A stretch of 38,321 bases of DNA from Gemmatimonadota bacterium (lineage in GTDB: Bacteria; Gemmatimonadota; Gemmatimonadetes; Gemmatimonadales; GWC2-71-9), in the NCBI GenBank assembly GCA_003222135.1, contig QHUM01000015.1:1-38321 (forward strand). The letters run 5' to 3'. This document shows positions 14,835 to 22,288 of this stretch, piece after piece. The translations under genes were made by a program, and so were the position numbers. Each line of letters opens with the position of its first letter. Within the stretch, counting starts at the first letter, position 1. The notes beneath the pieces were generated by a model. It was not told where the DNA came from. It searched no databases and was given only the letters and a program-made list of their open reading frames with translations.

Positions 14835-15419
14835 ATGGGACCGCTGATATTCCTCGCTCTGCTGGTCGTCGTCGCCGGCTGGCTCATCGCCGCATACAAC
14901 GGCCTCGTCTCGCTCAAGAATCAGACCCTCAATGCGTTCAAGCAGATCGACGTCCAGCTGAAGCGCCGCCACGACTTGATCCCCAACCTCGTGAACGCGG
15001 TGAAGGGCGCGATGGACTTCGAGAAGTCGACCTTGGAGGCGGTCATCCAGGCGCGCAACCAGGCGGTGAAGGTGAACGCCGCCGGGCCCGAAGCGATCAA
15101 ACAGATCAGTCAGGCGGAGAACGCCCTTTCGAGCGCGCTATCGCGCCTGATGGTGGTGGTAGAGCAGTATCCCCAGCTCAAGGCGACGGGGAACATCTCC
15201 CAGCTCCAAGAGGAACTCACGTCCACGGAAAATCGCATCGCCTTCGCGCGCCAGCTCTACAACGACACGGCGACGCAATACAACACCAAACAGCAGCAGT
15301 TCCCGACCAACCTGGTGGCCGGGATGGCCAAGGCGCAGACCGCCGACTTGTGGGAGCTCGAGGACAAGGCTGAGCGCGCGGTGCCCCAGGTCGACCTCTC
15401 GATGAAGCCCAAGGCGTGA
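14835..15419 (+). CDS. lemA: LemA family protein
   Basis: The protein has 194 residues from ATG 14835. An N-terminal membrane helix (MGPLIFLALLVVVAGWLIAA) is followed by the LemA signature YNGLVSLKNQTLNAFKQIDV and QLKRRHDLIPNLVNAVKG. The rest is coiled-coil helix ending FPTNLVAGMAKAQTADLW. LemA proteins are membrane-anchored helical proteins of uncertain role, often paired with an M48/HtpX protease, as here: the TGA stop overlaps the protease GTG by 4 bp. Confidence 0.95.
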   Translation: MGPLIFLALLVVVAGWLIAAYNGLVSLKNQTLNAFKQIDVQLKRRHDLIPNLVNAVKGAMDFEKSTLEAVIQARNQAVKVNAAGPEAIKQISQAENALSSALSRLMVVVEQYPQLKATGNISQLQEELTSTENRIAFARQLYNDTATQYNTKQQQFPTNLVAGMAKAQTADLWELEDKAERAVPQVDLSMKPKA

Positions 15420-16444
15420 CCGACGAGCCTTCCCTCAACCTGTTTCAGCAACAGGAAGCCAACCGCCGGCGCACCTTCTGGCTGATGGTTGGCTTCGTCG
15501 CTTTCTTCGCCTGGCTCGGGTTCGGCGGCGATTACATCTACCACCTCTACACGCTGCGGGCGCCGCACCAGGCCTACCACCACGACTTTCCGTGGTTCGG
15601 TATCGCGCTGTCGCTGGTCGCGCTGCTGCTCGCGTGGTACGCCTACAAGACAGGTCCCGACAAGGTGTTATGGTCGACGGGCGCGCGCGAGGTAATCGAG
15701 CCGCAGGGTCCCAAGGAGCAACAGCTCGTCAACGTAGTGGAGGAGATGGCGATCGCGGCCGGCGTCCCGCGGCCGCGCATCTGGATCGTGGATGACCCCG
15801 ACCCGAACGCGTTCGCGACCGGGACGGACCCGCTGCACTCCCACGTCGCGGTAACCCAGGGGCTGCTCGACCTCTGCACCCGCGACGAGCTGCAAGGCGT
15901 GATCGCGCACGAGCTCGGCCACGTGAAGAACCTCGACGTGCGGCTCATGACGACGCTCGCCGCCCTCGTGGGGGCGGTCGCCCTGATCCACGACGGAGCG
16001 ACGCGCTTCTTCCGAGGAAGCGGGGGGGGCGGGGGGGGCGGCTCGCGTAGCGAGGACCGGAAGGGCGGCCCGCTCCTGTTGATCCTGCTCGTCGCGTGGA
16101 TCGTCTCCTGGCTGCTCGCCCCCATCATCGCGCAGCTGCTCGCGCTGGGGGTGAGTCGGAAGCGGGAGTACCTGGCGGACGCGATGAGCGCCCAATTCAC
16201 CCGCAACCCGCTCGCGCTCGCAAGCGCCCTCCAGAAGATCGAAGGGGCCGAGGCTCCGACCGAGCACATCAAGCGCGGCGCGGCACACCTCTGCATCGCG
16301 GATCCGCTGGGGCGCCGGCTGACAGACCATGAGGGGCTGTTCGCGGACGCGCTCGCGACCCATCCGCCGATGGCGAAGCGGATCGCGATTCTCAAGGGGA
16401 TGGGGTACGCGCAGCTCAAGAAGGAGGGAGGAGCCGTCTCGTGA
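15416..16444 (+). CDS. M48 family membrane metalloprotease, HtpX-like
   Basis: The protein has 342 residues from GTG 15416. Two N-terminal membrane helices (FWLMVGFVAFFAWLGF and WFGIALSLVALLLAWYAY) precede the catalytic domain. The zinc motif HELGH lies in LQGVIAHELGHVKNLDVRL, and the third ligand is the Glu of SRKREYLADAMSAQF. Further membrane helices lie at TTLAALVGAVALIHD and LLLILLVAWIVSWLLAPII. The NAFATG block is typical of HtpX. It probably degrades misfolded membrane proteins together with LemA. Two runs of eight G (16022-16029, 16031-16038) encode a Gly-rich cytoplasmic loop. Confidence 0.92.
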   Translation: MTDEPSLNLFQQQEANRRRTFWLMVGFVAFFAWLGFGGDYIYHLYTLRAPHQAYHHDFPWFGIALSLVALLLAWYAYKTGPDKVLWSTGAREVIEPQGPKEQQLVNVVEEMAIAAGVPRPRIWIVDDPDPNAFATGTDPLHSHVAVTQGLLDLCTRDELQGVIAHELGHVKNLDVRLMTTLAALVGAVALIHDGATRFFRGSGGGGGGGSRSEDRKGGPLLLILLVAWIVSWLLAPIIAQLLALGVSRKREYLADAMSAQFTRNPLALASALQKIEGAEAPTEHIKRGAAHLCIADPLGRRLTDHEGLFADALATHPPMAKRIAILKGMGYAQLKKEGGAVS

Positions 16445-16486
16445 TCGGGTGGCTCGGCCGCCGGGCCCTCCGCACGATCCACGAAT

Positions 16487-16690
16487 CTAGGAGAGGCGTC
16501 GCGCGGCCGCCGCCGCCTGATCGATTTGTTGAATCACCGCGAGGAGGAGCTCTCGGACGACGAACTCCTTGGTCTGCGTCCCGGCCAGCTCCGCGGAGCA
16601 GCGTGCGGCGCAGAGGGCGTCGCATAGCTCCGCGACGGCCGCCTCGTCCCGGCGCCGCTGCGGACTCGGCATGCGATAGGTAGGGGCCAT
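16487..16690 (-). CDS. Small hypothetical protein
   Basis: The protein has 67 residues, starting MAPTYRMPSPQRRRDEAAVA; the second Met is an alternative start. The rest (ELCDALCAARCSAELAG, then VVRELLLAVIQQIDQAAAAARRLS) reads as two helices with three Cys. No family is recognised. It lies opposite and between the htpX-like and archease genes. The opposite strand has an Arg/Pro-rich open frame that looks less like a protein. Confidence 0.45.
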   Translation of the reverse strand: MAPTYRMPSPQRRRDEAAVAELCDALCAARCSAELAGTQTKEFVVRELLLAVIQQIDQAAAAARRLS

Positions 16691-16750
16691 GGGCCTAGAA
16701 CGTATGAGGTCGAGGCGTGCTTTCGGGATCGGATTTCCTCCGCCAGGTAC

Positions 16751-16828
16751 GCCTTTGCGCGACGCCTTTGCGTGACGCCTATGCGTGACGTTCTTGCGTG
16801 ACGCCTTTGCGTGACGTTCTTGCTTGAC
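16751..16828 (+). repeat. Six-unit 13-bp tandem array before archease
   Basis: Units are GCCTTTGCGCGAC, GCCTTTGCGTGAC, GCCTATGCGTGAC, GTTCTTGCGTGAC, GCCTTTGCGTGAC and GTTCTTGCTTGAC. A decayed continuation (GTCTTATTG, then TCTTTGTGAC) runs to 16847 and contains the archease GTG start codon. The first unit is identical to the one inside the S23 gene at 3897-3909. The array replaces any recognisable ribosome binding site. Confidence 0.9.
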
Positions 16829-16842
16829 GTCTTATTGTCTTT

Positions 16843-17232
16843 GTGACTCCGTATCGGTTTGTCCCCCACACCGCCGACATCGCCGTCGAGCTCCGGGCCC
16901 GGAGCGAGATGGGGCTGTATCAGGCCGGGTTGGACGCGTTGCGGGAGCTGCTGGTGGGGTCGAACCCGGTCGCCGCGGCGGAGGAGCGCACGATCGCGCT
17001 GCGCGGCGCCGATCCCACAGAGCGCCTGATCCATTTCCTCGCCGACGTGCTGTACCTGTACGACACGCAGCGCTTTCTTGCCGCGCGGGTGTCGCCGGCC
17101 GGCGTTGAGGGCGAGGGCTTCGACCCCGCGCGCCACACCGCCGTGCGCGAGGTCAAAGCGGTGACCCACCACGGGGCACGGGTCGAGCGGGACGAACGCG
17201 GCTACCGCGCGACCATCGTGTTCGACGTATGA
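16843..17232 (+). CDS. Archease (RtcB ligase activator)
   Basis: The protein has 129 residues from GTG 16843. Signatures are FVPHTADIAVELRARSEMGLY at the start and HTAVREVKAVTHHGARVER near the end, with acidic metal-ligand residues in the HTAD motif and at the C-terminal FDV. Archease accelerates the guanylylation and turnover of the RNA ligase RtcB. It overlaps rtcB by 4 bp (ATGA), supporting a coupled pair. The start codon lies in the tail of the 13-bp array, and no Shine-Dalgarno is visible. Confidence 0.9.
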   Translation: MTPYRFVPHTADIAVELRARSEMGLYQAGLDALRELLVGSNPVAAAEERTIALRGADPTERLIHFLADVLYLYDTQRFLAARVSPAGVEGEGFDPARHTAVREVKAVTHHGARVERDERGYRATIVFDV

Positions 17233-18677
17233 ACGGAGGCAAGGTCCGAATCGAGCGCATCGACGCCTACCGCTGGCGCGTGCCCCGCCACGGCGGCATG
17301 CGCACCGACGGCCTGATCTTCGCCGACGCGGCATTGATGCGGGACCTGGAAGGCGACCAGGCACTGCAGCAGGTAGCCAACGTCGCTCACCTCCCGGGGA
17401 TCGTCGGCCCCGCGATCGCGATGCCCGACATCCATTGGGGCTACGGCTTCCCGATCGGCGGCGTGGCGGCGTTCGACGAGGACGAGGGCGTGGTGTCCCC
17501 GGGCGGCGTCGGCTACGACATCAACTGCGGTGTGCGGCTGCTGGCCACGCCGCTCGCGATCGGTGATGTCCGGCCGCGGCTCCGCGAACTCGTGGACGGC
17601 TTGTACCGCACCATCCCGTCCGGTGTGGGTGCCTCGCGGTCCGACCTCCGGCTCGAGCGGCGCGATCTGGAGCGCGTGCTGCGCGATGGGGCGCGGTGGG
17701 TCGTGGCGCGGGGATACGGCAGTGAATCCGATCTCGACGCGATCGAGGCGAACGGCACCCTGCCGGGCGCGGATCCCGACTGCGTCTCGGACCGGGCCAA
17801 GAGCCGCGGCAGAGACCAGCTGGGCACCGTGGGCTCGGGCAACCATTTCATCGAGGTGGGCTACGTGGCGGAGCGGTACGACACGACGGTGGCAGACCGG
17901 CTGGGACTCGAGCCCGGCACCGTCACCGTGTCCATCCACTCGGGCTCCCGCGGCCTCGGCTACCAGGTGTGCGACGATTACCTCGACACGATGCTCGCGG
18001 CCGCCGACAAGTACGGGATCGCCCTCCCGGACAAGCAGCTCTGCTGCGCGCCGATCGGCTCTCCCGAGGGCGCGCGCTATTGGGGAGCGATGAACGCCGC
18101 CGCGAACTACGCCTTCGCCAACCGCCAGCTCATGGCGCACTACGCGCGGCAGGCCCTCCGCCGGGTGTTCGGCGACGACGCGGCGGACCGCACCCGCCTC
18201 GTGTACGACGTGTGTCACAACATCGCCAAACACGAGACCCACGAGGTCGCTGGCCGGCGGCGGCGGTTGTGCGTCCACCGCAAAGGCGCCACCCGAGCGT
18301 TCCCACCCGGCCATGCAGAGCTCTCCCCGACGTTCCGTGACTTGGGCCAGCCCGTGCTCATCCCCGGAGACATGGGGCGGTACAGTTACGTGCTCGTCGG
18401 CACGGAGGGCGCCTACCGGGAGACCTTCGGCTCGAGCTGTCACGGCGCGGGGCGCCGACTGAGCCGGCACAAGGCGAAACAGCTCGCGCGGTCGCGCAAT
18501 ATCCCGAAGGAGCTGGAAGACCAGGGGATCGTGGTGCGTGCGGCGACGCGCGCCACGGTGGACGAAGAGCTTCCGGAAGCGTACAAGGACGTGGCCCGCG
18601 TCGTCGAGGTGGTGCACGCGGCTGGTATCGGACGGAAAGTCGCGCAGCTCAAGCCGGTGGGGGTGGTGAAGGGGTAG
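17229..18677 (+). CDS. rtcB: RNA 3'-phosphate/5'-OH ligase RtcB
   Basis: RtcB joins 2',3'-cyclic phosphate or 3'-phosphate RNA ends to 5'-OH ends, using GTP and Mn2+. The protein has 482 residues from ATG 17229. Motifs include AMPDIHWGYGFPIGGVAAFD, SPGGVGYDINCGVRLL (metal-binding Cys/Asp), QLGTVGSGNHFIEV, VYDVCHNIAKHE, VHRKGATRAFPPG and the guanylate-accepting His in SSCHGAGRRLSR. All look intact and the length is normal. It is coupled to archease upstream. It could repair or splice tRNA or rRNA; the window does not show the substrate. The next gene is convergent, 2 bp away. Confidence 0.96.
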   Translation: MNGGKVRIERIDAYRWRVPRHGGMRTDGLIFADAALMRDLEGDQALQQVANVAHLPGIVGPAIAMPDIHWGYGFPIGGVAAFDEDEGVVSPGGVGYDINCGVRLLATPLAIGDVRPRLRELVDGLYRTIPSGVGASRSDLRLERRDLERVLRDGARWVVARGYGSESDLDAIEANGTLPGADPDCVSDRAKSRGRDQLGTVGSGNHFIEVGYVAERYDTTVADRLGLEPGTVTVSIHSGSRGLGYQVCDDYLDTMLAAADKYGIALPDKQLCCAPIGSPEGARYWGAMNAAANYAFANRQLMAHYARQALRRVFGDDAADRTRLVYDVCHNIAKHETHEVAGRRRRLCVHRKGATRAFPPGHAELSPTFRDLGQPVLIPGDMGRYSYVLVGTEGAYRETFGSSCHGAGRRLSRHKAKQLARSRNIPKELEDQGIVVRAATRATVDEELPEAYKDVARVVEVVHAAGIGRKVAQLKPVGVVKG

Positions 18678-18679
18678 CG

Positions 18680-19624
18680 CTACGCCGCCTCCGCGGTCTG
18701 CTCCACCTCGCGCTTCACCCGCAGCAATCGCCACCCCGTCACCATCGCGCCGAGCAGCAGCACTGGCAACACCTGGAGTCCCTGGAGCGCGAGCCCGGCC
18801 GCGACGGCCTGCTCCGGCGCGACCCCGAACGGCAACAGCCCGACGACGAGCGCCGCCTGCACCACGCCGACGTTGGCCGGGGTGGGCCGCAGCAGCCCGC
18901 TCAAGTTGGCGGCGATCAATGCGGTGAAGGATGCCGCGATGGTGACGGGCACGTGCGTCGCCTCGAGCACCAGGTGATACGTCGCCCACTGGGTGGCCCA
19001 ATTCCACATGCCGAGCAGCGTCGGCACGAAGAGCCGCCCCCCCGCTCCCATGCTCGCGAGCGCGGCGAGCCGGGAGCCGAGCGTGGCCGGAAGCTGGCCT
19101 ATGAGCCACGCCCAGCCGCGCGCCCACGCGAGCAGCAGCACCACACCCAGTGCGAGCCCGACGCCGACCTGTACCGCCCGCAGCCACGGCTCGAGCTCGA
19201 GCACGCTCGGCGCCATCACCAGGAACACCGCCAGCGCGAGCGCCTCGGCCACGCGCGTCCACACCACCGAGGAAACCGCCGCCCCGACCGGCACGCCCGC
19301 CTCCCGCGCGATCAGGTGCACCCGAGCGACTTCTCCCGCGACCGCGACCGAGAGATCGTTGACGGCGGAGCCGACGAGGTTCGCCTCCTGGGCCGCGCGC
19401 CAGCTGTGGGGAGCCGCCGGCTTGAGAATGAGATGCCACGCCCAGCCCTTCGCGACGAGCGAGGAGAGATTGACTACCAGGGCGACGGCCAGCAGCCAGG
19501 GATCTGCCGCGAACAGGGTGGTGACGGTCACACGCCACGGAAAGCCGGTGAAGAACTTGAGGGCCAGCCCCACGCCGACCAGCCCCACGAGCCACCAGAG
19601 CCAGCGCCAGCGGCCCGCCCTCAC
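18680..19624 (-). CDS. Flippase-like polytopic membrane protein (UPF0104 / LPG synthase TM family)
   Basis: The protein has 314 residues from GTG 19624. About eight hydrophobic helices include WLWWLVGLVGVGLALKFF, DPWLLAVALVVNLSSLVAKG and AVQVGVGLALGVVLLLAW. The family is marked by NDLSVAVAGEVARVHLIARE and the Pro/Gly segment NLSGLLRPTPANVGVVQAAL. Proteins of this group are the membrane part of MprF or stand-alone transporters of lipid-linked substrates. There is no synthase domain here. It overlaps the deacetylase gene by GTGA, suggesting envelope polysaccharide or lipid work. Confidence 0.82.
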   Translation of the reverse strand: MRAGRWRWLWWLVGLVGVGLALKFFTGFPWRVTVTTLFAADPWLLAVALVVNLSSLVAKGWAWHLILKPAAPHSWRAAQEANLVGSAVNDLSVAVAGEVARVHLIAREAGVPVGAAVSSVVWTRVAEALALAVFLVMAPSVLELEPWLRAVQVGVGLALGVVLLLAWARGWAWLIGQLPATLGSRLAALASMGAGGRLFVPTLLGMWNWATQWATYHLVLEATHVPVTIAASFTALIAANLSGLLRPTPANVGVVQAALVVGLLPFGVAPEQAVAAGLALQGLQVLPVLLLGAMVTGWRLLRVKREVEQTAEAA

Positions 19625-20322
19625 GGCATCAGCTCGGTGAGGGAACGGAAGACGTAGCCGGCCTCGCGCGCGTCGGCGATGATCCCCGGAAGCGCCGCCG
19701 CCGTGCGCCGGCGATCGCCCTCGGGGTCGTAACCGTCGCCGTCGTGGAGCAGAACGATCGCGCCGGGGCGCAGCTTACGACGCACCCGCCGACGGATCTC
19801 GTCGGCCGACACGCGGGCATCCGAGTCCCATACGCCGAACGTCCATCCGAACACCGTGTAGCCCAGCCGCTGCGTCGTGACGGTGACGAACGGGTTGCGA
19901 TATCCGTGCGGGGCGCGGAACACGCGCGGCGCGCGCCCCGTCACGCTCGCGATGATCTCGTGCGCGCCTTCGAGCTCCTCGCGGACGCGGCCCGGACCGG
20001 AGAAATGCAGCTTGCGGTGCCGCAGCGTGTGATTGCCGACGGCGTGGCCCTGGTCGGCGACGCGGCGCGCGACAGCGGGAAACCGTCGCACGTGCTCGCC
20101 CACCATGAAGAACGCCGCCGGGACCTGGTGGGCGGCCAGCGTCTCGAGAATCGGCTCGGTGGCGCCGGTGTTGGGGCCGTCGTCGAACGTCAGGTAGGCA
20201 ATGCGCCCGCCCCGCGACCCGCGCCCGATGGCCGGGCCGAACAGCGGGCTGTTCGGCTCGTACGTACCGTACGCCCAGGCGCCGAGTGCGGCGCCAGCTG
20301 CGACGAAGGGGGGCCAGGCCAT
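19621..20322 (-). CDS. Polysaccharide deacetylase (NodB/CE4)
   Basis: The protein has 233 residues from ATG 20322. An N-terminal hydrophobic segment (PPFVAAGAALGAWAYG) suggests export or anchoring. CE4 motifs are present in order: YLTFDDGPNT (catalytic Asp plus metal Asp), GHAVGNHTLRH (metal His pair), RAPHGYRNP, FGVWDSDAR and IVLLHDGDG. The enzyme de-N-acetylates GlcNAc-type polymers in the envelope; the polymer is unknown. It is first in a two-gene operon and starts just downstream of the terminator of the candidate RNA at 20350-20785. Confidence 0.93.
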   Translation of the reverse strand: MAWPPFVAAGAALGAWAYGTYEPNSPLFGPAIGRGSRGGRIAYLTFDDGPNTGATEPILETLAAHQVPAAFFMVGEHVRRFPAVARRVADQGHAVGNHTLRHRKLHFSGPGRVREELEGAHEIIASVTGRAPRVFRAPHGYRNPFVTVTTQRLGYTVFGWTFGVWDSDARVSADEIRRRVRRKLRPGAIVLLHDGDGYDPEGDRRRTAAALPGIIADAREAGYVFRSLTELMP

Positions 20323-20335
20323 GATGGGTGGAAAT

Positions 20336-20395
20336 GAAAATACAGGAGCGAAAATACAGAAGCCCCCGGGACGGCACGATAGGCCGCCCGGGGGC
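20336..20395 (-). terminator. Intrinsic terminator ending the candidate structured RNA
   Basis: A 9-bp stem GCCCCCGGG / CCCGGGGGC (20362-20370 and 20387-20395) is followed on the minus strand by TTCTGTATTTTCGC and a second CTGTATTTTC, so the T-rich tail is duplicated. The deacetylase ATG lies 14 nt beyond the region. Confidence 0.7.
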
Positions 20396-20785
20396 CCCTA
20401 CACATCGGTTACCCGGAGCCGGGGGATTGCTCCCTCCGTTCTTCATCCCGCCGCCGCCGGTTGACTGATACGTCGCTCGGTAGGGCGAACAGGAGCTCCG
20501 GCTTCCATCCCCAAGCAGCCTGGCCGGGCCGCAAGGTTCACCGATGTGGGTGCTGCGGGTCAGATCGGGTCGCGGACCGACCTTCCGCACTGCACGTCGA
20601 GGCACCGCGTCGACGTGGCTAGGGCACGCGACTGGCCCCAGCTATCCGAACCGGAGAGGTTCCTCCCGGATCGCCGGCCGCCTGAGCCCTTGTTTGCATC
20701 GGCGGCCTCCCCGGAATTTCCGCTCGGACCCGTCTTGAAGGCGTAGTTGAGACACCAGGTCCCCACCCTTCCCTCCAAGCCGCGT
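20350..20785 (-). ncRNA. Candidate large structured RNA, family unidentified
   Basis: About 430 nt without a convincing reading frame lie between a promoter and an intrinsic terminator. On the minus strand I see GGACC / GGTCC closing GTCT / AGAC; CGGAA / TTCCG; GGCCGCC / GGCGGCC (7 bp); CACGTCGA / TCGACGTG (8 bp); and GGTCG / CGACC. A 9-bp long-range stem CACATCGGT / ACCGATGTG (20548-20540 with 20409-20401) encloses about 130 nt that include CCGGAGC / GCTCCGG. I looked for RNase P, tmRNA, SRP, 6S, cobalamin and T-box signatures and found none convincing. It could be an independent RNA or a long attenuator leader of the deacetylase operon. Confidence 0.5.
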
Positions 20786-20791
20786 GGGATC

Positions 20792-20819
20792 AATATAGGG
20801 AGGCTGGAAAATCGCGCAA
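20792..20819 (-). promoter_or_regulatory. Promoter for the candidate structured RNA
   Basis: On the minus strand a -35-like TTGCGC (20819-20814), a 16-nt spacer and a -10 TATATT (20797-20792) predict a start near 20785. Confidence 0.5.
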
Positions 20820-21031
20820 GTGCCGATGTTTCTTCGGGTTAGCTCACCTGTGTGTGCATCCGATGTGGATGGTAACCCCTACCACCATCGCTCCTTGCCG
20901 CGACCGTCCACACAATGTGGAGTTGTGGATCCACATGTCCGCATCGCGCCCGCACAGGCTAAGCTGTCCGGGGCTCCCGGAGCGACTCCGTATTCTTTGT
21001 CGCGCAGGGAGGCCCCGACGGCTTAGCCGGG
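20820..21031. other. Gene-free region with dyads and a long hairpin
   Basis: No gene is seen. There is a hairpin TGGTA / TACCA near 20872-20890, a perfect 12-bp palindrome TGTGGATCCACA (20924-20935) with further TGTGGA copies nearby, and a long imperfect hairpin at about 20958-21025. The latter stacks GCTAAGC / GCTTAGC-type ends, GGGGCTCCC / GGGAGGCCCC and GCGAC / GTCGC. It lies just downstream of the minus-strand gene at 21032-21655 and may protect or end its transcript, although it has no T-tract. Confidence 0.5.
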
Positions 21032-21655
21032 TTAAATATCGATGCCGACTTCGTGGTAGCTGTAGGGCGCGCCGGGCTGAGCGGGCAGAAACAACACGCC
21101 GGCGCCCCCGGTGGCGAACCAGCCGGCGAGGAGCTGGGTGGAGCGCGCGGCGCCGAGCGGCTCGCTGAACAGGGTCTGGAGCCAGCGGCGGATGTGGCGC
21201 AGCCCGGGCGCCCGGCGACCCAGCATCGAGATCACCGCACCGACCCCGTGCGTGGCGCGCAGGAAATGCGCGATGGCGTGCACACGCTGTGCGAAGATGT
21301 AGGCGCGCACTCCGGGCTCGTCGTACAGCAGCGTGCCCTCGTACGGGTCGGCGGGTGGGGCGTCCATGCGGGGCCCGAAGTAGATGAAGACGCGCTGGTC
21401 GCCGTCCTTGCGCTCGACGACGGCTGCGGCAGCCTCGGCGCCCATCCGGGCGGCGTGGATCAGATCGTCCTCGGAGAGGATGCCGACGGCCGCGGTCCAC
21501 TCGAGTGCGGCGAGCGCCTGGTCCAACGGGCAGCCCGCGGCGTCGTCGTAGGCCAGCAGCCGCGGCGCCTCGCCGGCGCGCAGGAAAAAGTGCGCGAGCG
21601 CATCCGCCCGATCGTCGAACGTCCGGGTCTGGCGGGAGGTTGCGGGAAGCGTCAT
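21032..21655 (-). CDS. Hypothetical cytoplasmic protein
   Basis: The protein has 207 residues from ATG 21655 (MTLPATSRQTRTFDDRADAL). No signal peptide is seen. A mid-region beta pattern (KDGDQRVFIYFGPRMDAPP, GTLLYDEPGVRAYIFAQRVH) is followed by a helical Arg-rich segment (MLGRRAPGLRHIRRWLQTLF) and a Gly/aromatic end (GVLFLPAQPGAPYSYHEVGI). I do not recognise the family. A perfect TATAAT (21667-21662) lies 6 nt before the ATG on the minus strand, so the transcript is probably leaderless. The gene is divergent from a secreted-protein gene. Confidence 0.7.
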   Translation of the reverse strand: MTLPATSRQTRTFDDRADALAHFFLRAGEAPRLLAYDDAAGCPLDQALAALEWTAAVGILSEDDLIHAARMGAEAAAAVVERKDGDQRVFIYFGPRMDAPPADPYEGTLLYDEPGVRAYIFAQRVHAIAHFLRATHGVGAVISMLGRRAPGLRHIRRWLQTLFSEPLGAARSTQLLAGWFATGGAGVLFLPAQPGAPYSYHEVGIDI

Positions 21656-21661
21656 TGTGAC

Positions 21662-21667
21662 ATTATA
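21662..21667 (-). promoter_or_regulatory. -10 box of a probable leaderless transcript
   Basis: TATAAT on the minus strand is followed by GTCACA and then the ATG at 21655, placing the start of transcription at or next to the A of the start codon. The -35 region is poor. Confidence 0.5.
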
Positions 21668-21702
21668 ACCCGAGCTTCCACTTGAGGCATAGAGGAGCAC
21701 TG

Positions 21703-22284
21703 ATGCGCTGCCTGGCCGTGCTGGTGTTCGTGGCCACGACCGCCGCGAGGGCGCAGCAGCCGACCCCCCCTCCCCCACCCGCACCCGATTCGGTACGGGC
21801 CGAGTCGGCGCTGGTACGGGCCGAGTCGGTGCTCGCGCCGCCGCCGCCGCCCAGCCGCGAGCAGAAGCGCTTCCTCGACGGGCTGCGCACGGCGACCCGC
21901 GGGATCGCCCAGCTGAAAGACGGACTCGCCCGCGTGACGCGGACGCAGTTGAAGAACGACAGCGTGAGCCAGCGGCGGGCCGGGCGGCTGCTGGCCGGGC
22001 TGTGCGGCAGCGCGCGCGCCTTCATGGGGCGCGGGCGCCCCTACATGAAGCCGGCGGTGTACGAGGACTCGACCCGACTGAAAGCGCGGCGGCTCACCAC
22101 ACAGATGGATTCGCTCATCGCCTACACGACGAGCTGCGAGCAAACCGCCACCGCGACGCCGGTCCCGGTCGCGGCCGAGCTCACCAAGCGCATGAAGTCG
22201 TATGACGGCGTACTGCGAGACTTCCGCTTGGCGGTCGGGCTGCCCGTGAAGGCGGACAGCTCGCCCCCGACCAAGCACCCGTAG
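21703..22284 (+). CDS. Secreted hypothetical protein with Pro-rich segment
   Basis: The protein has 193 residues from ATG 21703, with AGAGGAG 5 nt upstream. The signal peptide MRCLAVLVFVATTAARAQ is followed by a Pro-rich stretch, then VRAES-ALVRAES, encoded by a 21-bp direct repeat (17 bp identical, 21792-21808 and 21813-21829). The rest is helical and basic (KRFLDGLRTATRGIAQLKDGL, RRAGRLLAGLCGSARAFMGRG), with two Cys. Probably periplasmic. No family is recognised. Confidence 0.7.
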   Translation: MRCLAVLVFVATTAARAQQPTPPPPPAPDSVRAESALVRAESVLAPPPPPSREQKRFLDGLRTATRGIAQLKDGLARVTRTQLKNDSVSQRRAGRLLAGLCGSARAFMGRGRPYMKPAVYEDSTRLKARRLTTQMDSLIAYTTSCEQTATATPVPVAAELTKRMKSYDGVLRDFRLAVGLPVKADSSPPTKHP

Positions 22285-22288
22285 ATCG

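Noticed and set aside
16751..16847. CRISPR array
   Set aside because: Units are 13 bp in direct tandem without spacers, and no cas gene is present.
20350..20785. Assignment of the structured RNA to RNase P, tmRNA, SRP RNA or a T-box
   Set aside because: A GCCGATG...CAAGGG...CAGG segment and an AGGGTGGGGACC segment recall RNase P and T-box motifs, but the other conserved elements are missing or out of place.
20560..20793. 77-codon minus-strand frame inside the candidate RNA
   Set aside because: It starts at TTG in the -10 region, crosses several perfect stems and has no protein-like pattern.
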